Program-made: the position numbers and the translations under genes | The notes under the pieces: model-generated | Seen by the model: only the letters and a program-made list of their open reading frames with translations | What the model was told of the DNA's origin: nothing | Databases searched by the model: none | Shown: one piece after another, positions 1 to 6,886 of the stretch | Position numbering within the stretch: position 1 is the stretch's first letter | Layout: each line of letters begins with the position of its first letter | Source of the DNA: Cyanobacteria bacterium HKST-UBA02 | GTDB lineage: Bacteria; Cyanobacteriota; Vampirovibrionia; Obscuribacterales; Obscuribacteraceae | Assembly: GCA_020431945.1 (NCBI GenBank) | Contig: JAGQHH010000170.1 | Coordinates: 1 to 10,465 of the forward strand | Length of the DNA: 10,465 nt | Direction: 5' to 3'

Positions 1-1635
1 GACAAATGGCTGATCGCGCACAATACAAAGATCGGCGAGTTCTACACAACCGGCATCCGGCTCAGAGACCTGGCTTCCACGGTAAAAGAGCGAACCGGCT
101 GCGACAGGATCGTGATCATCCTGGACGCCTGCAATAGCGGCGCCGCACAGGCGGGAGGCGGCAAGGGCTTGATCCGGGGAGCCAACTTCGACATCAGCTC
201 CCTTGCCGGACAGGGCGAGATAATCCTGAGCTCCAGCAGCAGCGACCAGCGGTCATGGGAATCGAAACGCTACGAGAACGGCGTCTTCACCCGCAAGCTC
301 ATCGAAGCACTTAATATAGTAGGAGCCAGCACTCCACTGACGCAAGCATACGACAGCCTGCGCTCGCAGGTAGAAGCCGAGGTGCGATTCGACAGGCAGG
401 CATCGCAAACGCCAGTTTTGCGTAAGAACTGGCAGGGCAAAGAGCTTGCCATTCTGGCACCGCCGGTAAGACCACGCCAGACCGAGCCATCCCAGCTCGC
501 ATCACCCGTATCCAGCGGTTCAGCCGGCGCAGACCTCTGCGAGCAGGGCAAGCAGATGTATCAGAAAAAAGATTACAAAGGCGCTCTCGAAGCATTCACC
601 AGAGCCATCGAAGCCGGCAACACTACCGCCCTCAACGAGCTCGGGGTCCTCTATTCCGAGGGCAACGGAGTCCCCCAGGACGACGCCAAAGCCGTCGAGC
701 TCTACAACAAAGCAGCCGCCCTGAACGAACCGTCCGCTCTCACCAACCTCGGTCTGAGATTCTTGCAGGCTAGAGGCGTCCCGAAAGACGAGTCGAAAGG
801 GCTCGAATACTTGAAGCGAGCCGCCGACCTCAATAACAGCACCGCTCAGTATTCACTGGGCGTCTGCTACGATCAGGGACTGGGCGTCACCACGAACATG
901 ACAAAGGCGCTCGAATACTACAGGAAGGCAGCGGACCAGAAATATCCCGCAGCCTACAACAACCTCGGCTCTGCCTACCTCAAGGGGAGGGGAGTAGCCC
1001 GGGACATGAAGGAAGCAGCCCGCCTCTTCAAAAAAGCTGCCGAGCTCGACGACTCGCAATCGATGTTCAATCTCGGCGGAATATACAGTACCGGTGGCGA
1101 TGGCATAGAGAAAGACGACGAGGAAGCAGCAAGCTGGTACAAGAAGGGCGCCGAGAAAGGCAACGCCGCCGCCCAGGTGTCCACTGGTCTTGCTTACTGG
1201 AACGGCACGGGTCTTCCCAAAGACTACGAAAAGGCAGCTTACTGGTTCAAGAAAGCAGCGGACCAGGGAGAAGCGGCCGGGTTCAATAACCTCGGGACCT
1301 GCTACAAATTCGGAAACGGCATGCCCAAAGACATGGACAAAGCCATCGAGCTCTACCAGCGCTCGGCGGACATGGGATATGCCCTGGCGCAATACCTGCT
1401 GGCGTGCGCCTACGTCAACGGCGAAGGAGTCAAGAAGGACTACGAGAAGGCCGCGGAATGGAGCCGCAAGGCTGCAGAGCAGGGAGACGGTTCCGGGCAA
1501 AACCTACTGGGAGCGCTCTATGAGAATGGCAAGGGTGTCCCGCGCGACAAAGCCTCTGCAGTGAAGTGGTATCTGAAGGCTGCCGAGCAAGGGAACGCGC
1601 TGGCGAAAAGCAATCTCAAGCGGCTGGGACTATAG
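1..1635 (+). CDS. Caspase-like (C14) peptidase with Sel1 repeats, 5'-partial
   Basis: The frame is open from the first base, so the start and the catalytic His lie outside the window; a GTG at 112 is internal to the domain and not the start. Codons 38-50 read VIILDACNSG, the beta-strand and catalytic Cys (codon 44, bases 130-132) motif of peptidase family C14. Further family marks follow: a Ser-rich strand ending SSSSDQ, then ENGVFT and a Q-x-P near codon 138. Codons about 155-175 are a Pro/Ser-rich linker, followed by a TPR-like half and nine Sel1 repeats (about codons 205-545) of the form LG-x-x-Y-x-x-G-x-GV-x-KD-x-x-KA-x-x-x-x-KAA. Sel1 arrays are alpha-solenoids that bind partner proteins; bacterial C14 proteins cut proteins after activation. 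The target cannot be read from sequence. No signal peptide is visible in the part present. G+C is markedly higher than in the genes to the right. Confidence 0.9.
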   Translation, partial: DKWLIAHNTKIGEFYTTGIRLRDLASTVKERTGCDRIVIILDACNSGAAQAGGGKGLIRGANFDISSLAGQGEIILSSSSSDQRSWESKRYENGVFTRKLIEALNIVGASTPLTQAYDSLRSQVEAEVRFDRQASQTPVLRKNWQGKELAILAPPVRPRQTEPSQLASPVSSGSAGADLCEQGKQMYQKKDYKGALEAFTRAIEAGNTTALNELGVLYSEGNGVPQDDAKAVELYNKAAALNEPSALTNLGLRFLQARGVPKDESKGLEYLKRAADLNNSTAQYSLGVCYDQGLGVTTNMTKALEYYRKAADQKYPAAYNNLGSAYLKGRGVARDMKEAARLFKKAAELDDSQSMFNLGGIYSTGGDGIEKDDEEAASWYKKGAEKGNAAAQVSTGLAYWNGTGLPKDYEKAAYWFKKAADQGEAAGFNNLGTCYKFGNGMPKDMDKAIELYQRSADMGYALAQYLLACAYVNGEGVKKDYEKAAEWSRKAAEQGDGSGQNLLGALYENGKGVPRDKASAVKWYLKAAEQGNALAKSNLKRLGL

Positions 1636-1644
1636 GGCCGGCGC

Positions 1645-1728
1645 ATGCTGAAAGTATTCGCACTCTGGACTCTCCTGACGATTAGCTTCTGCGTCAATGA
1701 GTCTGCATTGGCGGGAGAAAGGAAATAA
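1645..1728 (+). CDS. 27-codon signal-peptide-like ORF, possible remnant of a secreted protein
   Basis: An ATG nine bases after the caspase gene's stop opens a frame of 27 codons ending in TAA. It begins MLKVFALWTLLTISFC and ends with SALAGERK: a Lys-containing n-region, a hydrophobic core of about twelve residues, and an A-L-A signal peptidase I type site, after which only four residues remain. That is the shape of a complete export signal with almost no mature protein. The Cys does not fit a lipobox well because Phe precedes it. There is no good Shine-Dalgarno, though 'gggccggcgc' lies just upstream. It could be the 5' stump of a lost gene at the edge of the accessory region, or a chance frame. 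It may be cotranscribed with the gene before it. Confidence 0.3.
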   Translation: MLKVFALWTLLTISFCVNESALAGERK

Positions 1729-1749
1729 GCTTACGAATTGGCCCATGAA

Positions 1750-2838
1750 TTACCAGTGAAAGCCCGCCATCCTCAATCGTTTGCGCCGCTTGAGGGTGGC
1801 GATCCAATCAGCAGCTTGCTCTTTTCGGCGCTGCAACTCCCCGAGATTATCGCTTACAAGTGCAGTCGATTCATTATGCCGACGAGCCAACCGAGCCGCG
1901 CGTTCCAGATCATCTAGTCTCTTACTGAATGAAAGAGCACAACTCTCGAGATATCCTTCCACGACCTCGCTCTTTCGGTTCTTCAAAAGCATGCCTGCCA
2001 ATCGCAGGTCCGGTCGAACAGGCTTCGGATACTCGATCATGTTTTCGAGCTCGGCAGCAGCAGCATCCACATGATCTTGCAGGATAAGGGCTTGCCCGAG
2101 TATCGAGTGTCCGTAGTGAGGTGCAAGACGACGCACTGTCGTGGTGAACTCAGATCCGTCCTCCTGCACGAGACGAACCGGCCAATGCTCGGCTTGCACG
2201 ATACGTGCCCCTATCTTCGCAGCCAGGTCTGGAAACTTCAAATCAATCATCAGATTTCCCAGCTCGGAGGTTATCATCTCCACGTAAGTGGTCAGATAAG
2301 AATCCCGGGGATTGGCATTGTTGATATCGAGAGCCTGTATCGCAAAACGGACAGCCTTTCGGGCGTGCCTCCGATCACCTGTTACGCGGCTCCATTGCTC
2401 AAAGAGTCGCGACAACCTGCGCGGAAACTCGTCGTTGGTAGGCTCAAGCTCATGAGCCCTCATCCACAGCTTCTCCGCAGTCCCTCTGCTTCCCCACTCA
2501 CAAAAGGCTGCGGCATTGTGAAGTACTTTGGGGTCATCCTGATGTCGCCGCACCTGCTCGAGCCACTCTCGTTTGACCCGGAGGAAATGACGCTTGCCAA
2601 GCAACGGACAAAGCCACTCAAATAATTCGCTGCCTGGATGCTCTCTTACGAACCAGATTAGATGCTCAGCGTAAATATCCTGATAATCCTCATGTCGGGA
2701 GCTGTATCGGTCGAAAAAGCCAAGCAGCAATGCCCGGGACTTCAGATCGTCCGGGTCATCATGGACCGCCCTGGTTAGCCGTGAAACATCCCTCTTCGAT
2801 ATTGAAGAGCCTTTGAGAAGAAATTCCCACTCATCCAT
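1750..2838 (-). CDS. TPR-like alpha-solenoid protein, 362 aa
   Basis: The product is helical throughout and soluble, with no signal peptide or membrane segment. The clearest repeat is around residues 103-150, where DDPKVLHNAAAFCEWG and AEKLWMRAHELEPTN have TPR spacing (a small-residue helix A, then a helix B ending in the L-x-P turn). Similar but weaker helical pairs occur near residues 20-60 (DDPDDLKSRALLLGFFDRY) and 165-210. The ATG at 2838 is preceded by GGAAGAG six bases upstream, which supports this start; the stop is TAA. TPR proteins are protein-binding scaffolds, and no catalytic domain is visible. It converges on the caspase/Sel1 gene with about 115 bases between them. I do not recognise a named family. 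Confidence 0.8.
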   Translation of the reverse strand: MDEWEFLLKGSSISKRDVSRLTRAVHDDPDDLKSRALLLGFFDRYSSRHEDYQDIYAEHLIWFVREHPGSELFEWLCPLLGKRHFLRVKREWLEQVRRHQDDPKVLHNAAAFCEWGSRGTAEKLWMRAHELEPTNDEFPRRLSRLFEQWSRVTGDRRHARKAVRFAIQALDINNANPRDSYLTTYVEMITSELGNLMIDLKFPDLAAKIGARIVQAEHWPVRLVQEDGSEFTTTVRRLAPHYGHSILGQALILQDHVDAAAAELENMIEYPKPVRPDLRLAGMLLKNRKSEVVEGYLESCALSFSKRLDDLERAARLARRHNESTALVSDNLGELQRRKEQAADWIATLKRRKRLRMAGFHW

Positions 2839-2943
2839 AGATTTCTCTTCCAGCCGAGCGCGACCATCTGGAGCCTAGCGCTTCATAAGCGGTATGTTAT
2901 GGCAAGGCAATGACTCTTCCACCGTCATTCTATAATGGGAGGC

Positions 2944-3291
2944 TCACTTATGCGTCGGGGAGTCCAACCAGGCAGACCATCCAGCCTCGCCGCTTGGGAA
3001 AAGAATTTCTCCTCCCTTGCTAGAGAAGCTATTCAACCAAGTCTTCAAAACTTCGAGTGAAAGTATTAGTGCCTGGAAGGAACTGACACCGAAGATTGGC
3101 ACGGGTTCAAACAAACCATCCACGCCACTGGAACAAAACCAGCACTCGCCCGACTCGTCGTCACCTTCCGAAAACTGAGGTCGTCTAACCACCAGTCGCC
3201 CCCTCTTTGTGTCGCCATTTGGATACCTGAAGAGCAATTCCTCCTCTACCATCACATCCAAGTCTTGGGCATCGCTATACTTTATCACCAC
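2944..3291 (-). CDS. DUF6968-like small protein, 115 aa
   Basis: Residues about 48-85 (ECWFCSSGVDGLFEPVPIFG, then SSFQALILSLEVL) match the pattern I associate with the DUF6968 family: a Cys-containing strand, a short loop, and G-V-x-S-x-Q-A-L followed by an amphipathic helix. That family has no known function, and its members occur among small immunity-type genes. The start is GTG at 3291 or the next codon, GTG at 3288; a GAGGA at 3296-3300 lies four bases from the first and seven from the second, so 3288 is slightly better placed. The protein is acidic and has no export signal. It lies 51 bases downstream of the broken DUF4259 gene on the same strand and is probably cotranscribed with it. 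Family assignment is from memory of the motif. Confidence 0.65.
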   Translation of the reverse strand: MVIKYSDAQDLDVMVEEELLFRYPNGDTKRGRLVVRRPQFSEGDDESGECWFCSSGVDGLFEPVPIFGVSSFQALILSLEVLKTWLNSFSSKGGEILFPSGEAGWSAWLDSPTHK

Positions 3292-3342
3292 TGTTTCCTC
3301 GGTACATCCGACGACCTAACAAATCATCTCCTTGGGTCTGTT

Positions 3343-3762
3343 TCATCTCTTTGATGGTGACCTTCTGAGGCGTATAAGTAAATTTTGCCAAGCGGCCGCT
3401 CTATGTGCAGAGGCTTCTGGGTCCATCGCGTCACTGTAATACTCTGGAAGGGTGACAATTGCTTGGGCCACTGCCTCTATGGCGCTCGCACGCAATGTCT
3501 GTGAGTGGGCCCGAATCTCACTTACATTATTCGCAAGCCAGGCAACGACATGGTCAGGCAGTTGGGGCGTGAGCTGGTCAAGCGAAGATGCAACTAGCTC
3601 GGCCGCAGCAAGTGCCTTTGTACAAGACTCATCGTCTGGATAGGATACTGCCTCCTCTAGAGTCTTTCTTATGAAGTCGACTGGGTTTGAGCGATGCATA
3701 AAGGCTGCGAATCAATCTAACGCTAAGTCACTGTCAAAAAACTCTTCTTCCCAGTCGTCCAT
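3343..3762 (-). pseudogene. DUF4259 family gene with an in-frame TGA at codon 17
   Basis: The uninterrupted part (ATG 3699 to 3343, 118 aa) carries the DUF4259 core: CTKALAAAELVASSL, then LPDHVVAWLANN, and a C-terminal W-x-x-L-x-x-R-L. It lacks the family's N-terminal M-G-x-W-G-x-x-x-F-x-N-D-x-A-x-D motif. Reading upstream in the same frame, an ATG at 3762 encodes MDDWEEEFFDSDLALD, then TGA (3712-3714), then FAAF and the 118-aa part. This is the missing motif, in frame and in the right place. The ATG at 3762 has a GAAGG six bases upstream (3769-3773), while the ATG at 3699 has no Shine-Dalgarno. The gene is therefore about 139 codons long and interrupted by one nonsense codon, probably TGG (Trp) to TGA, since Trp follows this Asp in family members I recall. 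Family function is unknown. Alternatives are readthrough, internal restart at 3699, or a sequencing error. Confidence 0.75.
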
Positions 3763-3768
3763 CAGCCG

Positions 3769-3773
3769 CCTTC
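3769..3773 (-). promoter_or_regulatory. Ribosome binding site for the DUF4259 gene
   Basis: On the minus strand GAAGG lies six bases before the ATG at 3762. It supports translation starting there rather than at 3699, which has no such site, and so supports the view that the TGA interrupts a real gene. Confidence 0.5.
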
Positions 3774-3866
3774 AAAATGGACTTAGCCATTAGTCTCTAC
3801 CAAGTTCCATAAACTTCTTGGATCCAGCCTAGTATATAGAATAATGTGCTGGATGTTCTTGAATCA

Positions 3867-4577
3867 CTAGTCAACTTGCTTGAGCCCGGGGTCATCAGAG
3901 ATCGACTCCCAGGGATGAGTACCCATGGCAGATCTGTAACTACGAAGTCGATAGGCAGTGAGTCGGCCGTCAGCAAATCTTGTGTCCAGCAGAAATGTAA
4001 CAAGGGCACCGTTTTGCGGCTTCATCTCGAATGTTGTGATGTCTCCGTCAGTTTCGTACCGCCCAAACATTTCTTTAGCGATATCCCTTGTCAGATTGGC
4101 CAGAGAAACCGATTCCGGATACCCGCTCCTTCGGAGGTCAAGAATGGCTCGACCATCCTCCAGCCGAAAGACAGCGCCCTGGAGCGCGAGCAATGCATAA
4201 CTTCTGACCGGCTTGCTGCCCTTGACGCGTGGTTCAATAATTAAAGGCTCGGGAGTGCCCCGTGGGACTTCCCGCTCCGCCACCCTGGTAAGCCTGACGT
4301 CTCTCTCGCCAGCCAGGGCGGCCTTTAGCAGGTCAGCCTGATTAACCTGATCCGCATAAAACCCAATTCCGATTTGATAGGGTTTCAGCATCGACCGCCG
4401 GACATCGCACGACCAGTGAGCCCTCCCAAGGCGTTCCTTGATTCGAGCTATACAAGCCTCCTCATCAGGAGTCTCAATCTGCAGAAACAAAAATCGCCAA
4501 TCTTGATAGTAATCAGCCCAGGCCGGTGCCAGGGTCGAAAGCGCTATGGAGACCAGACAGAACAAAGACTTCTTCAT
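3867..4577 (-). CDS. Secreted protein of unknown function, 236 aa
   Basis: The frame is open from an ATG at 4622, but the ATG at 4577 is preferred because it opens a classical signal peptide: MKKSLFCLVSIALSTLAPAW followed by A-D, with a Lys-Lys n-region, a hydrophobic core and an A-W-A cleavage site. The fifteen residues before it would bury that signal. The mature protein starts DYYQDWRF and is a mixed alpha/beta chain with Cys residues near precursor positions 42 and 57 that could pair in the periplasm. I recognise no domain. The stop is TAG. Upstream on the same strand, with about 75 bases between, lies a second signal-peptide gene that is frameshifted; the two may have formed a secreted pair. 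Downstream is the broken DUF4259 gene. Confidence 0.75.
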   Translation of the reverse strand: MKKSLFCLVSIALSTLAPAWADYYQDWRFLFLQIETPDEEACIARIKERLGRAHWSCDVRRSMLKPYQIGIGFYADQVNQADLLKAALAGERDVRLTRVAEREVPRGTPEPLIIEPRVKGSKPVRSYALLALQGAVFRLEDGRAILDLRRSGYPESVSLANLTRDIAKEMFGRYETDGDITTFEMKPQNGALVTFLLDTRFADGRLTAYRLRSYRSAMGTHPWESISDDPGLKQVD

Positions 4578-4652
4578 GTTGCTCTTGCCTCTATCGAGAA
4601 AAACTATCAAGGTGGCATCCAATCTCTGCCTGTAAAAAACTCAAATCACATC

Positions 4653-5007
4653 TCAAGGGTTCACCTCTAAGGAAATCACATTGTCTCTGGACATTCCTTC
4701 CAGGACTCCGGAAGCCACTATTATGTCTGCCAAGTTGCTTCTATCTCTGAGGTCCGAGACTTGTTTCCACCTTTCGAGAGCTTGAGTGCCGTCCTGAACT
4801 TCAGATTCTGTCGGATGCTCTTTCTTGGTGAAAAGAATACAAACACCCTCTCTTTTCTGGGGCAGGTCTTTTCGAATAGAATCTACCTCAGGACATTGAT
4901 TCGATTGACGCCTGTGGAGAAGCCCTGTTGTACCTATTCCTATAGTATTTGGCTATAGCACTTGCCATGGGCAGGGTGTTGAGAAACACCAGGATCAATA
5001 CCAACAT
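4653..5007 (-). pseudogene. Frameshifted gene for a small secreted protein
   Basis: An ATG at 5007 opens MLVLILVFLNTLPMASAIAK, a signal peptide with an A-S-A type site, and continues to TGA at 4888. Another frame on the same strand is open from a TAG at 4953-4955 to TGA at 4653 (100 codons) but has no ATG or GTG near its beginning. Its product reads like real protein: NQCPEVDSIRKDLPQKREGV, VCILFTKKEHPTESEVQDG, and ALERWKQVSDL. ATG to final stop is 355 bases, one more than a multiple of three, so one extra base (or loss of two) between about 4888 and 4952 would split an original frame of about 118 codons. The Shine-Dalgarno before 5007 is poor. A short frame (5009-5119) ends in TAA one base before this ATG. 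The family is not recognised. Genuine lesion versus sequencing error cannot be told from one sequence. Confidence 0.55.
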
Positions 5008-5166
5008 TTTAGCTGAGTCTCGGCTCGGAGGAGTGAAAGATTTTCTTGGATGAGATCAAGCCTGAGCACAAATAGTGCCTGGCGATGATATCCGGTAGGA
5101 AGACAGAATCAGTATCCATCAAGACTCTTCTCGTGGGGGTCGCACCAGAATGCAAACGCAGCGCCC

Positions 5167-5562
5167 TCAGGGGACCAATAAGTCATCAAAGGATTTGACT
5201 TTCATAACTCCGCCATCCTGAACGAATGAAAGCCGCAAAGCCAGCTCACTCATTCCTTCTTCCTCCGTCCAAAGGAAATAGTCAATACACCATTCGCTGT
5301 CGGTAACTTTGATTATCTCCAAACAAGGGAACTCCCAACCGGTCGGCAGAATCAACGTGTCTTCGTATGAGACAGCCTGAAAGGCCTCCTCCGGGGGCAA
5401 GACGAGCTCAAAGGGGAAAAGATCCAATTGCTCCAAGATACCCTCAGAATTATCTCTCCATCCTGGAACGATTCGACAAAGCTTATCCCATTCTTTAGCC
5501 ACCAATAGAGATACTACTTCTCGCAAAAGCCTTTGGATACTCTCTACTTCCTTTGGAAACAT
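5167..5562 (-). CDS. DUF7668-like small acidic protein, about 131 aa
   Basis: The C-terminal half has the run WCIDYFLWTEEEGMSELALR followed by two beta-strands and a final D-D-L-L-V-P, which matches what I remember of the DUF7668 family (a V-D-x-x-L-W-T-E-E-E-G-x-S-D-L-x-L signature and a D-D-x-x-V end). The N-terminal half is helical, with an L-P-P-E-E-A-F turn that also fits. The frame could start at a TTG (5598), but the ATG at 5562 is preferred because AGGAG lies nine bases upstream (5572-5576). The family has no established function; such soluble acidic proteins are common among immunity-type genes. It is followed after about 160 bases by the frameshifted secreted gene and preceded by a 277-base stretch without a confident gene. 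Confidence 0.75.
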   Translation of the reverse strand: MFPKEVESIQRLLREVVSLLVAKEWDKLCRIVPGWRDNSEGILEQLDLFPFELVLPPEEAFQAVSYEDTLILPTGWEFPCLEIIKVTDSEWCIDYFLWTEEEGMSELALRLSFVQDGGVMKVKSFDDLLVP

Positions 5563-5571
5563 AGCCACACT

Positions 5572-5576
5572 CTCCT
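5572..5576 (-). promoter_or_regulatory. Ribosome binding site deciding the start at 5562
   Basis: AGGAG on the minus strand, nine bases before ATG 5562. The alternative TTG at 5598 has no comparable site, so the shorter protein is the better call. Confidence 0.5.
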
Positions 5577-5751
5577 GAGCATCAAGAAAAACTGACAAGG
5601 TGACATCGCTGGTGAAAGCTACGTCTAAAAACCTGATCGTCCTGAACAGCCACAGCCATACTGACTAGAGACTGTGTGTAGTAAGAGAGCAAATAGAGCC
5701 AATTCGCAACTTGACTCAGTAAAGAAAACCTCCTCAGTAATGGGGCTTAGA

Positions 5752-5832
5752 TCAGACAATAGATAGGTCACTTGCCGAGCTCTCCTGATACTTTGTTTCC
5801 TTGAGAAATACACGATCTACCGAAACACGCAT
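5752..5832 (-). CDS. Short 26-aa ORF after the DUF4304 gene, possible gene remnant
   Basis: An ATG at 5832, seven bases past the DUF4304 stop, encodes MRVSVDRVFLKETKYQESSA and ends in TGA at 5752. A second frame, open from 5813 to 5625 with only a GTG start, overlaps it and continues with SPITEEVFFTESSCELALF. Either could be part of a decayed gene filling the 240 bases between DUF4304 and the DUF7668-like gene. No family is recognisable and no Shine-Dalgarno decides between them, so this stretch may equally be non-coding. Confidence 0.15.
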   Translation of the reverse strand: MRVSVDRVFLKETKYQESSASDLSIV

Positions 5833-5839
5833 GACTGCG

Positions 5840-6280
5840 CTATCTAGAAAGCGGCAGTCCTAGCGCGGCCCTGGCCGGAGGTGCAACCCCAAATCCAACA
5901 AGTTTATTGGCCAAAGTGGCTAACGCCTCTTTGGTACTCATTTCCTCCAACAGTGGAATCGCTACATCCATTACATGGTGGCGAAGAATAGCTAAGCGTT
6001 CCGTGTCGTCTAAATTTGCCAATTCTCTGAGCGCGCCGGTATGCTCCAACAACGGCAAGCGGAAAGATACGTGATACCCCTTCGCTCTTGGATAATCGAA
6101 ATTCGGTATTAGCTCGGGAAGGATGGCTCGAAGGTCGATAAATGCTTCTCCTCCGTAATACGCCTTTTGAAGGTGCAGATACGTGACGACTTCTGGATTT
6201 GTCTTGTACCAGCAGGTTCCTTTCCTGCGATAACCATGAGGTTTCAGCAGCTTGGTCAATTCTCTTTCCGTGTCAATCAC
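5840..6280 (-). CDS. DUF4304 family protein, 146 aa
   Basis: Residues 10-50 carry the family signature: L-K-P-H-G-Y-R-R-K-G followed by W-Y-K, then EVVTYLHLQKAYYGGEAFID, which corresponds to the G-F-x-x-K-G, W-Y and V-x-N-L-Q-K-S steps of DUF4304 (PF14137). The C-terminal half is helical (RLAILRHHVMDVAIPLLEEM), as is usual for the family. Length is typical. The start is GTG at 6280, supported by GAGGAG nine bases upstream (6290-6295); the stop is TAG. The family has no biochemically known role; members are often next to other small immunity-type genes. It lies 63 bases downstream of the EF-Tu-like gene on the same strand, so the two are probably cotranscribed. Confidence 0.8.
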   Translation of the reverse strand: MIDTERELTKLLKPHGYRRKGTCWYKTNPEVVTYLHLQKAYYGGEAFIDLRAILPELIPNFDYPRAKGYHVSFRLPLLEHTGALRELANLDDTERLAILRHHVMDVAIPLLEEMSTKEALATLANKLVGFGVAPPARAALGLPLSR

Positions 6281-6289
6281 GAATTGCCG

Positions 6290-6295
6290 CTCCTC
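6290..6295 (-). promoter_or_regulatory. Ribosome binding site for the DUF4304 gene
   Basis: GAGGAG on the minus strand, nine bases before the GTG at 6280. It supports this non-ATG start. Confidence 0.5.
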
Positions 6296-6343
6296 GCAAT
6301 ATGCTTCTCAAGAATAACAGCAGCGATCGAAATAGTCAGCACT

Positions 6344-6637
6344 CTAGCCTTCATCCCTCTCGGTAACCAATCCTTCCGCAAAGAATCTTCGATCCCATAA
6401 CTTAAACTTCTTTCCAACGGTCAGTTTTCCTGCCACCAACTCAGGGCAAAGAAATTCGATGACTATGTGGTCTCTTGTTTGGCCTGGATAGATTGGCTCC
6501 TTGCCCACATGAATTCTACAATCATGGTATTCCTCATCAACAAACAATGGACAGCGCGGCTCCATGTCTATCGGTCCATTAAGACCTCCATTCTCAGTAC
6601 TGAGCAGCGAGATTCTTGCCTTGATTCTGAAACTCAT
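6344..6637 (-). CDS. Stand-alone EF-Tu domain-like protein, 97 aa
   Basis: From the ATG at 6637 the protein reads MSFRIKARISLLSTENGG, then a P-I, Y-H-D-C-R-I-H-V, a P-G-Q turn, V-I-E-F-L-C-P-E, and G-K-K-F-K-L-W-D-R-R-F-F-A-E-G-L-V-T. This is the strand order of EF-Tu domain III: the A-x-I-x-x-L-x-x-E-x-G-G entry, the M-x-P-G-D turn, the V-x-F-x-P strand, and the F-x-I-R-E-G-x-R-T-V-G-x-G-V-V ending. There is no GTPase domain, so it cannot act as an elongation factor. Small single-domain relatives of this beta-barrel occur in bacterial genomes; their role is not established. The frame continues upstream to a TTG at 6667, but the domain begins at 6637 and a weak GGTG lies six bases before it. 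The stop is TAG. It heads a probable unit with DUF4304. Confidence 0.8.
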   Translation of the reverse strand: MSFRIKARISLLSTENGGLNGPIDMEPRCPLFVDEEYHDCRIHVGKEPIYPGQTRDHIVIEFLCPELVAGKLTVGKKFKLWDRRFFAEGLVTERDEG

Positions 6638-6886
6638 TGAATTCACCAGCCTTACAGATTCGCACAAGTGTAACAGGTTACCCGTTCAGCAAAGACAACT
6701 TTACTCAATTCCTCTGACCTCCCATCAGACCAATCCTTCCTGATCACATTCGTTCCTTTGCTTGTCTGCTGGAGGGAGGGCTGCGACCACCCAGTCTGCA
6801 TGGCCAGGTATGCGCTCGAGTCGGTCTCTTCAGTCATTCTGTGTGACCATCGTTCGCCCCACATTTCCTATCAAGCATTTGAACCG

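Noticed and set aside
853..1500. 215-codon minus-strand frame opposite the Sel1 repeats
   Set aside because: It is the antisense of a regular repeat array and is kept open by the repeat's codon pattern; the plus strand is unmistakably Sel1.
2071..2625. 184-codon plus-strand frame
   Set aside because: It lies wholly inside the minus-strand TPR-like gene, has no recognisable domain, and the minus-strand translation is clearly more protein-like.
3846..4244. 132-codon plus-strand frame
   Set aside because: It is antisense to the secreted protein gene, which has a signal peptide and a coherent frame; the plus-strand product shows no domain.
4761..4958. 65-codon plus-strand frame
   Set aside because: It is antisense to the frameshifted secreted gene, whose minus-strand translation is more protein-like.
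5009..5119. 36-codon minus-strand frame ending one base before the ATG of the frameshifted secreted gene
   Set aside because: The TAAaATG arrangement suggests coupling, but the product has no recognisable feature and there is no Shine-Dalgarno, so it is only mentioned with its neighbour.
6652..6864. 70-codon minus-strand frame just upstream of the EF-Tu-like gene
   Set aside because: Its position would suit an operon, but the sequence is low in hydrophobic patterning, has no usable ribosome binding site and no family.
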